Source: Pleurodeles waltl (taxonomy: Eukaryota; Chordata; Amphibia; Caudata; Salamandridae). From it: 64,000 nt of DNA. The position numbers and the translations under genes were made by a program. Shown piece by piece: positions 1-11,779 of this stretch (position 1 is its first letter; each line of letters opens with the position of its first letter). The notes beneath the pieces are model-generated. The model had not been told where the DNA came from. It did not search any database and saw only the letters and a program-made list of their open reading frames with translations. The stretch lies in assembly GCF_031143425.1 (NCBI RefSeq), contig NC_090442.1:422857776-422921775 (forward strand), read 5' to 3'.

Positions 1-479
1 AACTGTATTTACTAGATTTCAGTCGAGTAGGAACCAAAAGTTCAAGAGATTGGATAGACCTGTTGTCGTAAAAACCAGACTCCATTGTGTTTTTTGTGTG
101 CAACTTTTTTTCTTGATATTTAAACAGCACAGTGCCATGAAGAGGAGGCACAAGACCTTGCGTGTTGGGTCCTGGAAGGGAATACAAATAGGTAGCACCA
201 CAAACAGTAAGACATACATTTCAATAGCTAAGCAAAAGCCATAAGCACTAGAACTCAAACACAAGTAACACAAAAGAAAATCTACCAGCAGGCGGTCCAT
301 GTTTGCCAAGTCCCCCAGAGGCGAAGAGTCTAGGTTTTCCCCCCAAGGCAACCACTCGAAAATCCAGAAGGCACATTCAGGTAGGAAAGGCATGGAGGGT
401 GGAAATCAAGAGGAGGGAGGAATCGGGCTTGGGTGTAGCAGCCACCGATTCATTTGAGCCTCTGCAGATATGCATACCT
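1..479. other. Unassigned; possible 3' end of an L1
   Basis: No gene is recognised here. On the minus strand this DNA follows the C-terminal coding part of an L1 ORF2, so it may be the 3' untranslated end of that element. A 124-codon minus-strand open frame (393 to 19) is rich in Leu, Cys and Phe and has no family motif that I recognise. I see no polyA tail or target duplication to fix the end. Confidence 0.3.
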
Positions 480-1889
480 TGTTAATGGATGGAAACATGT
501 GGTAATGGGTCATTGTCTCTGAGGCAGCTGCTCTGCTGCTCCTGGTTGTCTGGGGGATGCAGTTGTGTCTCTGCTGTAGACATGAGGTGGATTACTCAAG
601 TGACATTTCAACACCTGTCATGAAGGAGGCCCAGGAATACTCAAAGATGAGACTGGTCATCTAAGTGGTAGATCATTTTTTCAAGTCATGCAACACAATA
701 CAGTTCAAGGAGCCATTCGGAAGCCGTGGGAAGGGTGGGCTGTTGTCAATGGCAAAGTATGCAATGTGTGGAAGTGGCCAAAGAGGTGGCTAGCCTTCTG
801 CAGTCATGAGATGTCATGTCAGGGAGATAAGAGCAGTCATGCATGAGGGCTGGGGTGGGGGTGAGGGGGAGATGGCAAGGCAACAGCAGGAAGCATGCCG
901 CAGACTAGTAGCCAGTATGGTACAATGGTCAGACAGGCCCACAGGATGTGGAACAGGTCACATCCAGCAACACCACATCTCCAACAAGGGTCATGGGGCA
1001 GTGGCCTTACCCTATGAAGCTTCCGGAGAATTTTGAAATATAGGAGTTTCATCCTCGAGTCTCTGAGGGATCTGACATGGTTGAAGAGAAGTGTTGTCTA
1101 GTCTTCTGGGGTGTATGCAGGTATCAATAAGTGCTGCCATCGAAATCTGGTAGATGAAAGGAGGAGAGTTGCCATTTGATGAGAACTGCACATAGACCAG
1201 AGACACTTTACAACATCCAATCGCCTGCAGGTATTGAACAAGAAGAGAAGTGGGCAGTACAAGTGGTTGTGGGCTGCACTGAGACAATGGAATATTTGAG
1301 GATACTGCCAGGTATCTTAGCCCAAATTTTGTATGCAGAAGCCCATAGAAGTTTAACCAAAGCCTTCTCGGCGGACGCCGTGAAGAATTAGTTAAGGCAT
1401 ATCTTTTCTTGCTCCAGTTGGTTGAGTGTATACTGGGTTGTTAGAGTCTGTACTTCAGTTTCTAGGATAGTGAGGTTAGCTTGGGCTTTGCATTTTACGA
1501 GGGCAGAGTCTCTCATCAGTTGCCCCTGCAGTGTAGCTTTACATGCCACCCAGAGGTCCCTATGTGAAGCTACAGAGCCTTCATTATCAGCAAAAGAAGT
1601 GCTGAGATCACCTCTTTATCATCAGGGGATCTGTAAGCATACATGTTCATCTGCCACTGCATCAGGAAAGGGTGGAGAACTCCTAGGTCCCTACAAAGGT
1701 AGATCTGACAGTGGTCCATGAGCCCCCATCCAAGATGGCGCAGTGTGTCATCTGGGGGAGTAGGCTCCCACGGAGCAGCAAACAGTCAATGAAAGTTTGA
1801 GTCCCATGAGGGCAGGGAAGGAAGGTATGTTTCTCGCCCGACAGGCGACTGAGTCATCAAATATCAATGAAGGCATGGTCACCTCCTTC
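480..1889 (-). mobile_element. L1-type LINE ORF2 fragment (3' portion)
   Basis: Degenerate L1 retrotransposon remnant on the minus strand. Near 1,890-1,640 it shows the end of the endonuclease (a TFLPCPHGTQTFIDCLL-like stretch). Around 1,560-1,350 it shows the inter-domain helix region (RDLWVACKATLQGQ and FTASAEKAL). Around 960-900 it shows the C-terminal Cys/His region (CWRCG...DLFHILWAC...PYW), which is typical of L1 ORF2p. The central reverse transcriptase is missing and frames shift, so the copy is dead. The missing endonuclease half lies at 6,558-6,990 on the same strand; the L2/CR1-like LINE at 1,898-6,549 inserted between them. Confidence 0.75.
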
Positions 1890-1897
1890 TCAGTGAG
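1890..1897. repeat. Target-site duplication, left copy
   Basis: TCAGTGAG here and TCACTGAG at 6,550-6,557 differ at one base and sit exactly at the two ends of the plus-strand LINE. They read as the 8-bp target-site duplication made when that LINE entered the L1. Confidence 0.55.
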
Positions 1898-2947
1898 TTG
1901 AATTTCCACCTCGAGCACCGCAACGACCGAAACACCACTTCCCTACTCAACAATCTTGCGACCCTCGGCCTCAGACAACTGATCACCACGCCCATGCACA
2001 TCGCAGGACACACACTAGACCCCATTTTCACCTTAAGCAACCAGATTACCATCAAGAATATCTCCACCGAGGGCTGGACCGACTATCACTTTGCCATCAC
2101 CACACCAAACAGCCGCCTCTGCGTCCCCAGGCCCCCTCCCCCACAAGAAATGGGACAAAATCGCCAACTAGAAACTCACCATGACCCTTGCCAAATCACC
2201 CCCGCTCTCCACCAACGATGACAACACCGCAGCACGCAACCTCAACTCCTGGATCCCCGAATGCGCCAACTCCTTAGCCCGCCTCCGATCAACTTCGGTC
2301 ATGCGCATCCCAAAAAAAGCCAGCTGGTTCACTACCGAACTCTAAGAATCCGAGCGCACCTGCAGGCGCCTAGAGAAGAAATGGAGAAACAGCAAAAACA
2401 GCAAAGACCTCACTTCCTTTGGAGCCGCCACGGCCACCCAACACCTACGTATCAAGAACAAAAAAAAGTCGCACTCCATGAATGCATCAACACCTACCCA
2501 CACAACATGAGAGAACTGTTTGCGGTAATCAACAAATTCACTAATCCTCCCTCCGAAGCCACTAACATCCCCCCATTGCAAGACTTCTGCAACAAATTGG
2601 CCACTTTTTTCCACCGCAAGATTAAGGACATCTAAGACAGATTTCTCCTGCAGAACTCGCCCAACATCAGAACCTACGACCGACTCAGCTCGCCAGAACC
2701 CACCCAAACCGCCCACAACTGGTCCACTCTCACCACAGAAGAGACTGAAATCATCATGAACAGCATTTACTCCAGAGCTCCCACAGACCCATACCCTCAC
2801 CACGTCTACAACAGAGCCAATGCATCCATCGTCCATGAACTCCGCAAGACATTGAACTGCTCTATCAAAACAGCCACCTTCCCTGAAGATTGGAAACATA
2901 CCGAAGTCTGCCCCCTCCTGAAGAAACCCACAGTAGACCCATCAGAG
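1898..2947 (+). mobile_element. L2/CR1-like LINE, copy A, 5' piece
   Basis: This matches, base for base over long runs, the LINE at 62,290-63,330. It encodes the end of the endonuclease (LNFHLE, then an AGHTLDPIFT-like stretch), the linker, and the segment before the reverse transcriptase ending in LLKKPTVDPSE. It is 5' truncated within the endonuclease. Stop codons and frameshifts show that it is inactive. The reading is broken at 2,948 by a TIR transposon and resumes at 5,187, in register, with LK.FWPISLLPYPSKVLEK. The large minus-strand open frame across this segment is only its antisense shadow. Confidence 0.85.
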
Positions 2948-5181
2948 CAGGGATGTGGAATTCCTATCGCCCGACGCCCGGGACATCTTGTTTGGGGTCA
3001 AGGGCAACAAGTTTTTATGTTTACTTTGTCCTTGGGACAAGTAGGCCCAACCCCCTGCAGCACAAACCCTTTGGCTGCCTGTTTACAGAGAGTTGAACTC
3101 TCTGCAGTTGAGGTAATGTGTTTCCAAAGGATAATGCTGTTCGAACTTGTATTTATGGTTCATTATTTGAAAGCCTTCATTATTAGGGTACGTGCTGTAA
3201 ATAAATGTTTTAAGGTCACACTTCACTACTGACGTTGGTTCCAGTACAAAAAAAAAACGTGTACACACATGTTTGAAAAGTTTAGGCTAAGAGGCTAAGT
3301 ATAATGCTCCCAGAATGCTCTCTGATTATATGCAAATGAAGTGTCATTTAGTAAAATGTGTTGATGCATGCTAGTATTTCCCAAAAATATTTCTAATGGA
3401 AAATCAGTGTAACCATTTTCAACACGATTATGGGAAGCATGAAAATAAACAAACACTGACAAAGCCAACTGATCTGACATATTTTTATAAGTCTTTTAGT
3501 TTCATCAATGCGTGTCTTGTTTTGACATAGCTTTTGTAACACTTTATTGTTGTGGGAGCTACCAGGCCCTCAACATTGTAACAAACATTGGCAAAACCCC
3601 CCCAAAAAGTTTTCGAACTCTTAAAGGCCCCGCAGCCGCCCTCCAGGGGGCCCCGTCAGCACAGCACCTGCCCTGAGTGAGTCTGGAGAGGGGGCTCCTC
3701 CATGTTCTTTGCAAAGGGGCACCCTCCAGTTTCGTTACGTCACTGATTGCCACTGTAGTTCCTGACACTGAACAAAACTACTTTGTGTGGCAATATGCTC
3801 CTTGTGGAAGAGCAGAATGCGATCTCTCACAGTAAAGCCAGCCGAAAGAGAGAGAAATAGAAGTTTAATAAAAACAAAATGTCTTTGTTAACACCAGACC
3901 TAATTAGGGACCAAGACCCACATGTAGGTAGCTTTTTGCATGTCGCAAACAGCGACTTTCGCTGTTTGCGACGTGCAAAAAGCACATTGCGATGCACAAA
4001 CCCAGTTTTGCGATTCAGTAACCTGGTTACCGAATCACAAAACGGGTTTGCGACCCGCAATTAGTAAGGGGTGTTCACTTCCTAATTGCAACTCGCAGTG
4101 CAATGTAGGATTGTTTTGTGACCGCGGGCGCAAACCAATCGCAGTTTGCACCCATTTCAAATGGGTGCTAACACTTTCGCAAAAGGGAAGGGATCCCCAT
4201 GGGACCCCTTTCCCATTGTGAATGTCACTGTAAACATTTTTTCAGAGCAAGCAGTGGTCCTGTGGACCACTGCCTGCTCTGAAAAAATGAAACGAAAACG
4301 TTTCATTTTTCGTTTTTGTTATGCATCTCGTTTTCCTTTAAGGAAAACGGGCTGCATTACAAAAAAAACTGCTTTATTGAAAAGCAGTCACAGACATGTT
4401 GGTCTGCTGTCTCCAGCAGGCCACCATTCGTGAGGGGGTCGCAAATTGCGACCCACCTCATGATTATTCATGATGTGGGCATTTGCGAAGCCCTTGCGAA
4501 TCACAGATGGTGTCAAGGACACCATCCTACATTCGGATTTGCGACTCGCAATTTGCAGGTCACAAATCTGAACCTACCTACTTGTGGCCCGAAATTCTTA
4601 AAGAAAGTCACAAAAGTGCACCCTTGGTATATGTCGTACCCCTATAAAATATTTGTGAACTGTATTTTAGCGTGGGTAAATACGATGTGTAGATTTGCTC
4701 ATGTGAAAATCTATTGAGAATTTGCAAGTTCATTTTCCCTCCAGCCACTTTCTTCCCAACCCTGGAAGAAGTTCTAATTCTGCCATTGTCAGGAGTAAAT
4801 GTCCAACCTTTCTTATTATGGGAAAATATTAGAGAGAAGCTGGTAAAAATCTTTAAAACATGCAGGTTAGTAGGTTTGCAGACTCAAAGGCATTCCAGCC
4901 CTGGAACTATTGCTTACTGCTTCCTCCAGCCCCAGTATGCAGATCTGCAGAAAGGTGGCAAAATAAGGAAATTGCTACAGTAGGGATTGAAACTCCAAGT
5001 ATTCAAGCCCTACTATGGTAGTAGCACTGGCATAATCAGAGAGGCTATTAATTGCTGCCATAATTTGTCGCCACACTACATGGCACCAAAGGGACAAGTA
5101 GATCTTTTTACAGGACAAGTAGATTTGAGAAGCAACCTGTCCCCTGGACAAGTAGATATTTTAATAAATTCCACACCCCTG
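2948..5181. mobile_element. 2.2-kb TIR DNA transposon, 5-bp TSD
   Basis: The ends are an imperfect 15-bp terminal inverted repeat: CAGGGATGTGGAATT on the left and, read inward from the right, CAGGGGTGTGGAATT (14 of 15 match). It is flanked by CAGAG at 2,943-2,947 and 5,182-5,186. Removing the element and one CAGAG restores the LINE reading frame exactly. Motifs of the form GGACAAGTAG recur just inside the ends (about 3,036 and three times in 5,093-5,157), like subterminal binding sites. No transposase is recognisable, so it looks non-autonomous. The CAGGG termini suggest the hAT superfamily. A 5-bp duplication is unusual for classic 8-bp hATs, though hAT-related groups with shorter duplications are known. 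Confidence 0.8.
3931..4526. repeat. Chain of about ten consecutive hairpins
   Basis: This segment is a succession of short inverted repeats: 3,931-3,983 (25-bp arms, one mismatch, 3-base loop), 4,005-4,043, 4,148-4,168 (perfect), 4,185-4,214, 4,235-4,289 (about 26-bp arms), 4,287-4,306, 4,329-4,349, 4,368-4,388, 4,391-4,420 (two small stems), 4,441-4,486 and 4,506-4,526 (perfect). Motifs GCGAC, TCGCA and TTTGCG recur. The outer flanks (CATGTAGGTAG near 3,921 and CTACCTACTTGTG near 4,572) are roughly inverted, so the unit may be a foldback or MITE-type insertion inside the surrounding transposon. It has no coding capacity. Confidence 0.75.
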
Positions 5182-6549
5182 CAGAGCTAAAGACCTTCTG
5201 GCCCATCTCGCTACTACCCTACCCGTCCAAAGTCCTGGAAAAAGACAAACTCACAGCTGCGACAATTGATCAAAGACAACAACTCTCTGGATACCTCTCA
5301 GTCTGGCTTCCGCAGCAGCCACAGCACAAGCTCTTCTTGCAGCCACTGATGACATCCGCACACTCCTCGACTGCAGCCACACTGCGGCACTCATACTCCT
5401 CGACCTCTCAGCAGCCTTCGGCATAGTCTCCCACAGCACCTTATGCACCAGACTCCACGACGCAGGAATCCGCGGAAAAGGCTTGCAATGGATTCACTCC
5501 TTCCTCACCGGAAGAACACAGAGAGTTGGACTTCCACCCTTCATATCCAAACCAACAGAAGTCAGCTGCGGAGTCCCTCAGAGATCCTCCCTGAGCCCAA
5601 TGCTCTTTAACATCTACATGGCCCCACTTGCATCCATAATCAGAGGCCACGGGATGAACTCATCATATCCCTCACTGAAGACCCAGACAAAGCTAAGAGG
5701 AACTTTCACACCGGAACAAAAGCCGTTGCCGCCTGGATGAGGGAGAACTACCTCAAGCTCAACTCGGAAAAGACCGAGCTCATCATATTCGGAAACTCCA
5801 CTTCAGCCTGGGACGACTCCTGGTGGCCCTCATCGCTCAGCGCTCCGCATACTCTGACTGACCATGTGCGCAACCTAGGAATCATCCTCGACTCTTCCCT
5901 GTCAATGACCTGACAGGTAAACGAAACCACCTCTTCCTGCTGGCACACACTCCGCCAACTCTGCAAAGTCTTCAAATGGATCCCAGCCGACTGCCGCAAG
6001 ATAGTTACCCACGCCGTAGTCACATGCAAGCTCGACTACAGCGACCCACTCTACGCCAGCACCACAACAAAGAGCGCCAGGAAACTATAACTCATCCAAA
6101 ACACCGCCACCAGACTTGTCCTGAACCTCCCCGACCAGAAACACATCTCCCAACACCTGAAGATCCTCCATTGACTCCCAGTGGAGACGCTATCAACTTC
6201 AAACTACTCACCCACTCCTACAAGTCCCTTCATAACATCGGACCGGTCTACCTGAATCATTGCATTTCTTTCCATAACCCCGCCAGACCACTCTGCTCTG
6301 CCCAGCAGACGCTAGCCACCATCCCACACATTACGAAAACCATAGCATGAGCAAGACCATTTGCCTACCTTACGGCTAGGAGCTGGAACAACCTGCCAAC
6401 GCACTTCAGACAAAGCCCATCACTCACCATCTTCATGAAGAACCTCAAGGCTTGGCTCTTTGAATGAGGCCCAGAACCACCACCAGCACCTTGAGACCCT
6501 CACGGGTGAGTAGTTGCACTTTATAAAAACTGATCGATTGAATGATTAA
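5182..6549 (+). mobile_element. L2/CR1-like LINE, copy A, 3' piece
   Basis: This is the continuation of the LINE interrupted at 2,948. It encodes degenerate reverse transcriptase: FRSSHSTSSS, LDLSAAFG, GKGLQWIHSFLTGRTQRV and a GVPQRSSLSPMLFNIYM block. It continues through the NSEKTELIIFGN region and the C-terminal tail to the 3' end. The 3' end carries the family signature CCTTGAGACCCTCACGGGTGAGTAG followed by an ACTGATYGATTGA-type tail, typical of L2/CR1-group LINEs that end in short tandem repeats instead of polyA. It is flanked on the right by TCACTGAG at 6,550-6,557. Confidence 0.85.
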
Positions 6550-6557
6550 TCACTGAG

Positions 6558-6990
6558 ACGATCTCCAAGCGACACCTGGTTGTGGCTATAGTTGCCATCT
6601 ACCTGCCCTATTCTATCTAGTATCAAGTCCACGGCCAGGTTCCAGTCACCTACTGGCAGGACTGTTGTTCTCCCAAATGACAGAAGAAGCCTAGAGGGTG
6701 TGCTAGGAAATACGTTTTGTCTGTTATAGAAGCATAAATAAACCCTACTACCATAGAGCGATCCAGGATACGAAGTTTGGTGAACACATACCTATCCTCT
6801 ACAAACAAACAATTCTGAAGGACACAACAAGGCAGGCTCCATCGGATCAGAATCACCACACTACATTTTTTTTGGAGTAGCTGCTTATGACCCTGCCCAC
6901 CCCCTTATGGCGTACATTAGAGGCCTCCCCAGAAGACAGGTATGTCTCCTGCAATAAGGCTATAAGCGTTCGTTTAGTCCGTAAATAGTG
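6558..6990 (-). mobile_element. L1-type LINE endonuclease fragment
   Basis: The minus strand encodes an L1 endonuclease N-terminal half: LLQETYLSSG near 6,960, then RYVFTKLRILD and a VGDWNLAVDLILDRI-like stretch (the GDFN motif of AP-type endonucleases). The frame is broken. The other half of the same domain resumes at 1,889. This is the upstream piece of the L1 that the plus-strand LINE split. Confidence 0.65.
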
Positions 6991-7663
6991 CAGGATTTTC
7001 CTACATTTGATAAAATGGGACAAACAATTGATGTTCAGACACTATTGCTAGAGATGTCAACATCTCTAAGAACAGTATCCACTGTTGGCATGTGTCACAC
7101 TGGTAGGTGGGGCCAAGTACAACAGCGAGTCTGGAGGGAATGGAAAAAGGTGGGGGGGGGGGCAGGCAGATGGGGTGTGTAGGAGAACGAGGGGAGAGTA
7201 GGAAAGCCTAACTAACAAATTTAGATCACAAGGTAGTACGAGTGCCAAGCAAGGCCAAGTCAGAGGCTAGCCCGTCTGCCAGGCATAGAGACACCAATAA
7301 GAACATATGTAAGGATGACAATGCTTACACGAGTATGGGCAATGACAAAAGGGTGAAGGGCGCACGCTATTGATAATGAAGGTGACAGACACAGAGGCAA
7401 GTTGGAGGGGCCCATCAGTATGTCGTTGGCAGGGGATGAATGAGCCTGTGCCCTACTGAAGAGAGAGGGGAAGGGTGACCAGGCTAGAAGGGCATGCACC
7501 ATCTCCACACCCCAGATGTCCCGCTCTGATAGAGAAGAGTGAAGGGGATTAAAAAATGGCCTACAAAGGCAGCAGGCACAAAGCATGAGGGTCGGGGGAA
7601 ACACCAATGCAGCAGCACTGCCTCTCTTGGCAGGCCAAAGGCCCAATGACTACAGGTTTATTG
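6991..7663. other. No gene recognised
   Basis: Purine-rich plus strand with a G11 run near 7,153. It lies upstream of the L1 endonuclease piece on the minus strand and could be L1 5' sequence, but no motif supports that. The 128-codon minus-strand frame (7,646-7,260) matches no family that I recognise. Confidence 0.3.
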
Positions 7664-8865
7664 TTAAAAATGGGGTTCCTGGTTGGCTAGGGTAGCCACC
7701 TCAGCCAGGCAGTAACCCCCACTTTAGTCAGGGCAATGGCGCTCACTCTCTTAGTAGCTTTGGCCAGAGCAGTCAGGCTTATCTTAGAGGCAATGTGTAA
7801 AGCGTTTGTACAACACACACAACTCTGTGACACAATGAATACACCACAAAAAGAGACTTCACAATATGTTATATAAAAATAAATGTATTGCATTAACACA
7901 AAACATCATAGAACAAAACAACATGAATTAGTAGTATCCTGCTAAGCAGCAGTGGTCAGATCATAAGCATCACAAAGGCACATATAGCAAACATTCTCAC
8001 ATGCACACGTCACAGACATACCACCGCTTATGCAGGCGATGCCGATCCTGAAAAACGCAATTCAACACGTGCAGAGACAGCACAAAGTCTAGTGCTCTCC
8101 AAGCACAGGGGAGGAAGGGGGTACATCACCCAACCCCTGGGCACAATTGTTGGGTCACAAGATGGAGGAAAGCAGCAGGCCAACATATGAGTGGTAATAA
8201 AAAGTCCACTTACACCAAAAAGCAGCACTTTTCACGACCATTCCAAATGTAACAAACATGGCCACGCTGTGTCTCATAGGTCAGAAAAGACCACTTGGAC
8301 ATATGTAAAGGAATTTCCTAATGCAACCTTATGAGAGAGGCAGCACTCACAGCAGTGAGAAACCAAATAGGCTATTTGTCACTACCAGGACATGCCACGC
8401 AATAAGGCACACGACTTACCTTTTACCCACACAGCACCCTGTTCATAGGGCTACCTAGGACCTACCTTAGGGGTGACATATATCTGGTAAAAAAGGGAGT
8501 TCCTGACCTGGCAAGTAAATTTAGTCACTGTGGAAGAAAACCCTGCACACTTGCCCTGTAGTGGCAGGCCTGAGACAGGTTTGAAAGGCTACTTCTGTGG
8601 ATGGCACAAGCTGTGCTGCAGGCCCACTAGTAGCATTTAATTTACAGGTCCTGAGTATGAGGGATGCCACTGTACAAGGGACTTACAGGTAAATTAAATG
8701 TGCCAATCAGATGTAAGCCAATCAGACCAAGTTTATAGGGGGGAGCACATGCATTTTAACACTGATCAGCAGTGATAAAGTGCCCAGAGTCCTAGATCTA
8801 ACAAAAAGAGGTCAGAAAAACACAAGAGGGAAGGCAAAAAGTTTGTGGATGAACCTGCAAAAAGG
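7664..8865. mobile_element. LTR-like dispersed repeat
   Basis: The segment starts with TGTTAAAAATGGGGTTCC and contains long stretches in the style of the LTR-like repeats elsewhere in the window (aromatic CCTTGTA/ACTTACAGGTAAATT sections, an AATAAA near 7,879 and homopurine/pyrimidine tracts). I recognise the overall sequence type as a very common newt interspersed repeat. No coding region, clear terminal inverted pair or target duplication was found, so the right boundary is approximate and the class (solo LTR) is inference. Confidence 0.4.
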
Positions 8866-10845
8866 GCAAGGTCCAACATTTATTAAAATACAAACAATAG
8901 CAGGCAAAGGAGACAGTTCTCTTGAGTCTCTGCTGTCTACACGGCTGGGTGCTTCAACAGGGAGCAGGATTTGTCTCTGTCCCTTTCCTTGTGGAGCCCC
9001 TCCACCAAATGATGGAGTTCTGCCCTGTCTGATTCCCTTCTGGTGGTTGGGCCAGTGCACAGTTATCAGGCTGATGACATTGGGGCTTTTAAGGAGGGTG
9101 CGTGCCGCCCCAACGGGTGTTATCCTTGTGGTCCAGTGATGCCTCGTTCATGGGAGAGTCCTCCAGCAAGTCCAGGAATAGTTGTAAATTTCTTGGATCA
9201 TAGAACTCCCAGGTTCAACCATTTCACTGTGGCTAGGCCAAGCTATATTTCAAATTTTGGGTCTGCCCATCCTTGGGCAGTCGGTCTGACATTAGTGGCC
9301 ACGGAATAGTCTGCAAACAATGAGGTCCTGTTGCCTCTTGAAAAGTGTAGATACACATCTAGAAAGAGTAGGAGAATAAACCACTGGATGTGCATTGGAA
9401 ATAAACAATAGGAGCGGTCAGCAGGTGAACGAGCTGGACAAACTAAACCCATGAATGAATTGCCAGTCCCATCCTCACTTCAACATGCTCAACTAACCCA
9501 CTGCCAAAATCAGAGGATGAGGACAGCACTTCAAATTATGTAGAGCACACTCAGGAGCACAGATTGATTCATGCACAGGTTCACAACACATGCTCAACAC
9601 TTGACACAAACACTGAACTTCCCAGGTCGGGTCCTAGATGGAGCTGAAGCCTTGACAACATGAAGAACGTTGGGCACTAACGCACTGTGGGAACTGGAGA
9701 GCGGTTGTAAAAATCAGAGAGGCGGATCAGATAGCTTGGGAGAGGGAACCAAGGCATGTAAGACCAACAATAAAACACTTCAAGGATCAACCGCCAGTTC
9801 ACCATCTCGGGTAGCATCCAGCAGAGCAAACAGCATGGAGTAGGAAGGGGTGGATGCCAAGGGAGAGAGGCAAGAGCAATGATTCCCCAGTGACCGCAGA
9901 GAGTCTAGCATCGATTTAAAATGCTGCAGTAGGGGAATCTAGTTCCAATGAGAACAGTTGCAGTCGAGTATAGCAGAACTAGTCTCAAATGCCTCGAAAC
10001 AAGGTAGGCACCAGGAAGATGGAAATGGAGGAAAGGAGATCCTGCACATACAAACAGAGTGGCATAGAGAACACCAAGTCTTGGCATAAGTTCTGTGCCG
10101 AGCTAATGTCTGAAACAGCCATCCAGATATTCACGGTTACTAGCGATAGGAACTAAATACCACTTAGAATAAATGACCTGAGTCAGACTCGAAAATAAAG
10201 TCCTGTGAACAATTCTTTAGGAATAAAACTGGGGGCCAGCCCCACTGCCGCACCAACCTGCAGCAGAGAGGGGCCTTACATGAAGAGTAGAGAATTATGA
10301 TCCATTTACCAGTACAGGAACCGCCCAAAGATACAAAGGGCTAATACACCAGGCAACAACATAATTGCATACTTCTCACTGAGAAGTGTACAGTGACAAA
10401 GATAACTTGTATTGTGAAACTGAGTGCCAACACTCCTAGATATAGGGCAGGGTAAGAGCTCACTGCCATAAATGTAAACTGTAATATTCAGTTTGCTTAA
10501 TGTTAGCAGCAAATGTGGTTCATGGCTGCATGGAATGAAGATTCTGAGGAGGAATGGAAGTCATGGGAACCAACCAACGTTTTGCATGTGACAACCTGCT
10601 TCATAAACAAGACCATGGAGATCAATCAGCTAACAGAAAGATACTACAATACTCTAGTGAAAGGAAAGAGATGATGCATAAGTCTACTGCCAATGTATTT
10701 ATATTTTTGACATTTTACAACTGCAATACAAAAACAGAGCCTCCTGGTGTGTACAGAACGACAGTTCAAGCTCTTTCATAGTAGTGTGTGTGTATAATAA
10801 TACTAAGGGAAGAGTCATGTTTTATTAATTTCACCTGAATAAGCA
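8866..10845. other. No gene recognised
   Basis: About 2 kb with only short random open frames. The 119-codon plus frame at 8,780-9,139 and its antisense partner have no family motif. I see no tandem repeat, TIR or polyA end. It may contain old repeat fragments. Confidence 0.3.
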
Positions 10846-11060
10846 GATGGGGTTGCACTCACGAATCGGCACCACCCTGATCCACATCATCAAAAACTCC
10901 ATCACGCCCGCCACCTTTCCCGATGAATGGAAACTTGCAGGAATCAACACCATTCTCAAGAAGCCTACAGCCAACCCAAATAAATGGAGCAGCTTCTGAC
11001 CCATCTCCCTACTCTCCTATCCAGCCAAAGTGACTGAGAGGCCATCAACAAGCAACTGTT
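10846..11060 (+). mobile_element. L2/CR1-like LINE, copy B, part 1
   Basis: Same family as copy A. It encodes the segment just before and into the reverse transcriptase: ATFPDEWKLAGIN, ILKKPTANPNK, PISLLSYPAKVTER. It is 5' truncated, and the match stops after AACAAGCAACTG. Homology resumes at about 11,780, so an insertion or rearrangement separates the two pieces. Confidence 0.8.
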
Positions 11061-11779
11061 AATATTGGGAAAGTAGATGTTGATGTGCACCATGACACGA
11101 TCACATATACCAATGAAATCACATCACTATTAGCTAATCCACCCGACATGAACTCACCATCAACCCCAACTCCAAGATAAGTGGTCAGGCAGGCTCTGAA
11201 ACCTAGGCCTGAGGTTACTGACAGACAGGTCACAGGTGGGGCAGAATTTAGAAAGCAAATGAACACGCGAACAGGACACGTAAGTTTAGTCCCGGAGATA
11301 GGCGCAGTGGCACCACAATGGTCCCAGGAGATTGGCCTCAATAAAACGCACATGGCCAGAGGAATGCACACATTCACAAACACCATAGTTAGGAACACGT
11401 AGCCAATCAGAATACACACAGTAATCATGCGCCCCTCAGGCCGGACATCTTGATACGTTACCCACAGGCCCTCATTGTGTCCACGCCAGGTCGAGGACTA
11501 CCTGCATATGTTATCAGGACTTATTAATGATTCCAAGAAAACTGTTCATATTCTCCACCTCACAAGGAATGTTGTCATTGCTTTATGACACTATACAAAT
11601 CACTGAGATCGATTGTACAACAAGAGACCCAGTTTCTGTAACTGCTCTCACAGCTGTAATATTTTATGAAACAAACCACTCTTGTTTTGCCAAACACCAC
11701 TTGTCTTTCATTTCGTCGAGGTAAATTCACATTTGAGTAACACAACTCACAACCCACCTCCAACTTCATCATATTATAA
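11061..11779. other. Unassigned insert inside LINE copy B
   Basis: About 720 bp interrupts the LINE between its KQL and GFRKNHSTETAL coding segments. A 127-codon minus-strand open frame (11,428-11,045) is hydrophobic at its start, but I recognise no family. No TIR or target duplication was visible at the two edges; both sides carry the self-complementary word AATATT. Confidence 0.35.

Noticed and set aside
19..393. 124-codon minus-strand open frame rich in Leu and Cys
   Set aside because: No recognisable family; lies where an L1 3' end is expected.
2342..2899. 185-codon minus-strand open frame
   Set aside because: Antisense of LINE copy A; the same shadow appears opposite the homologous part of the right-hand LINE.
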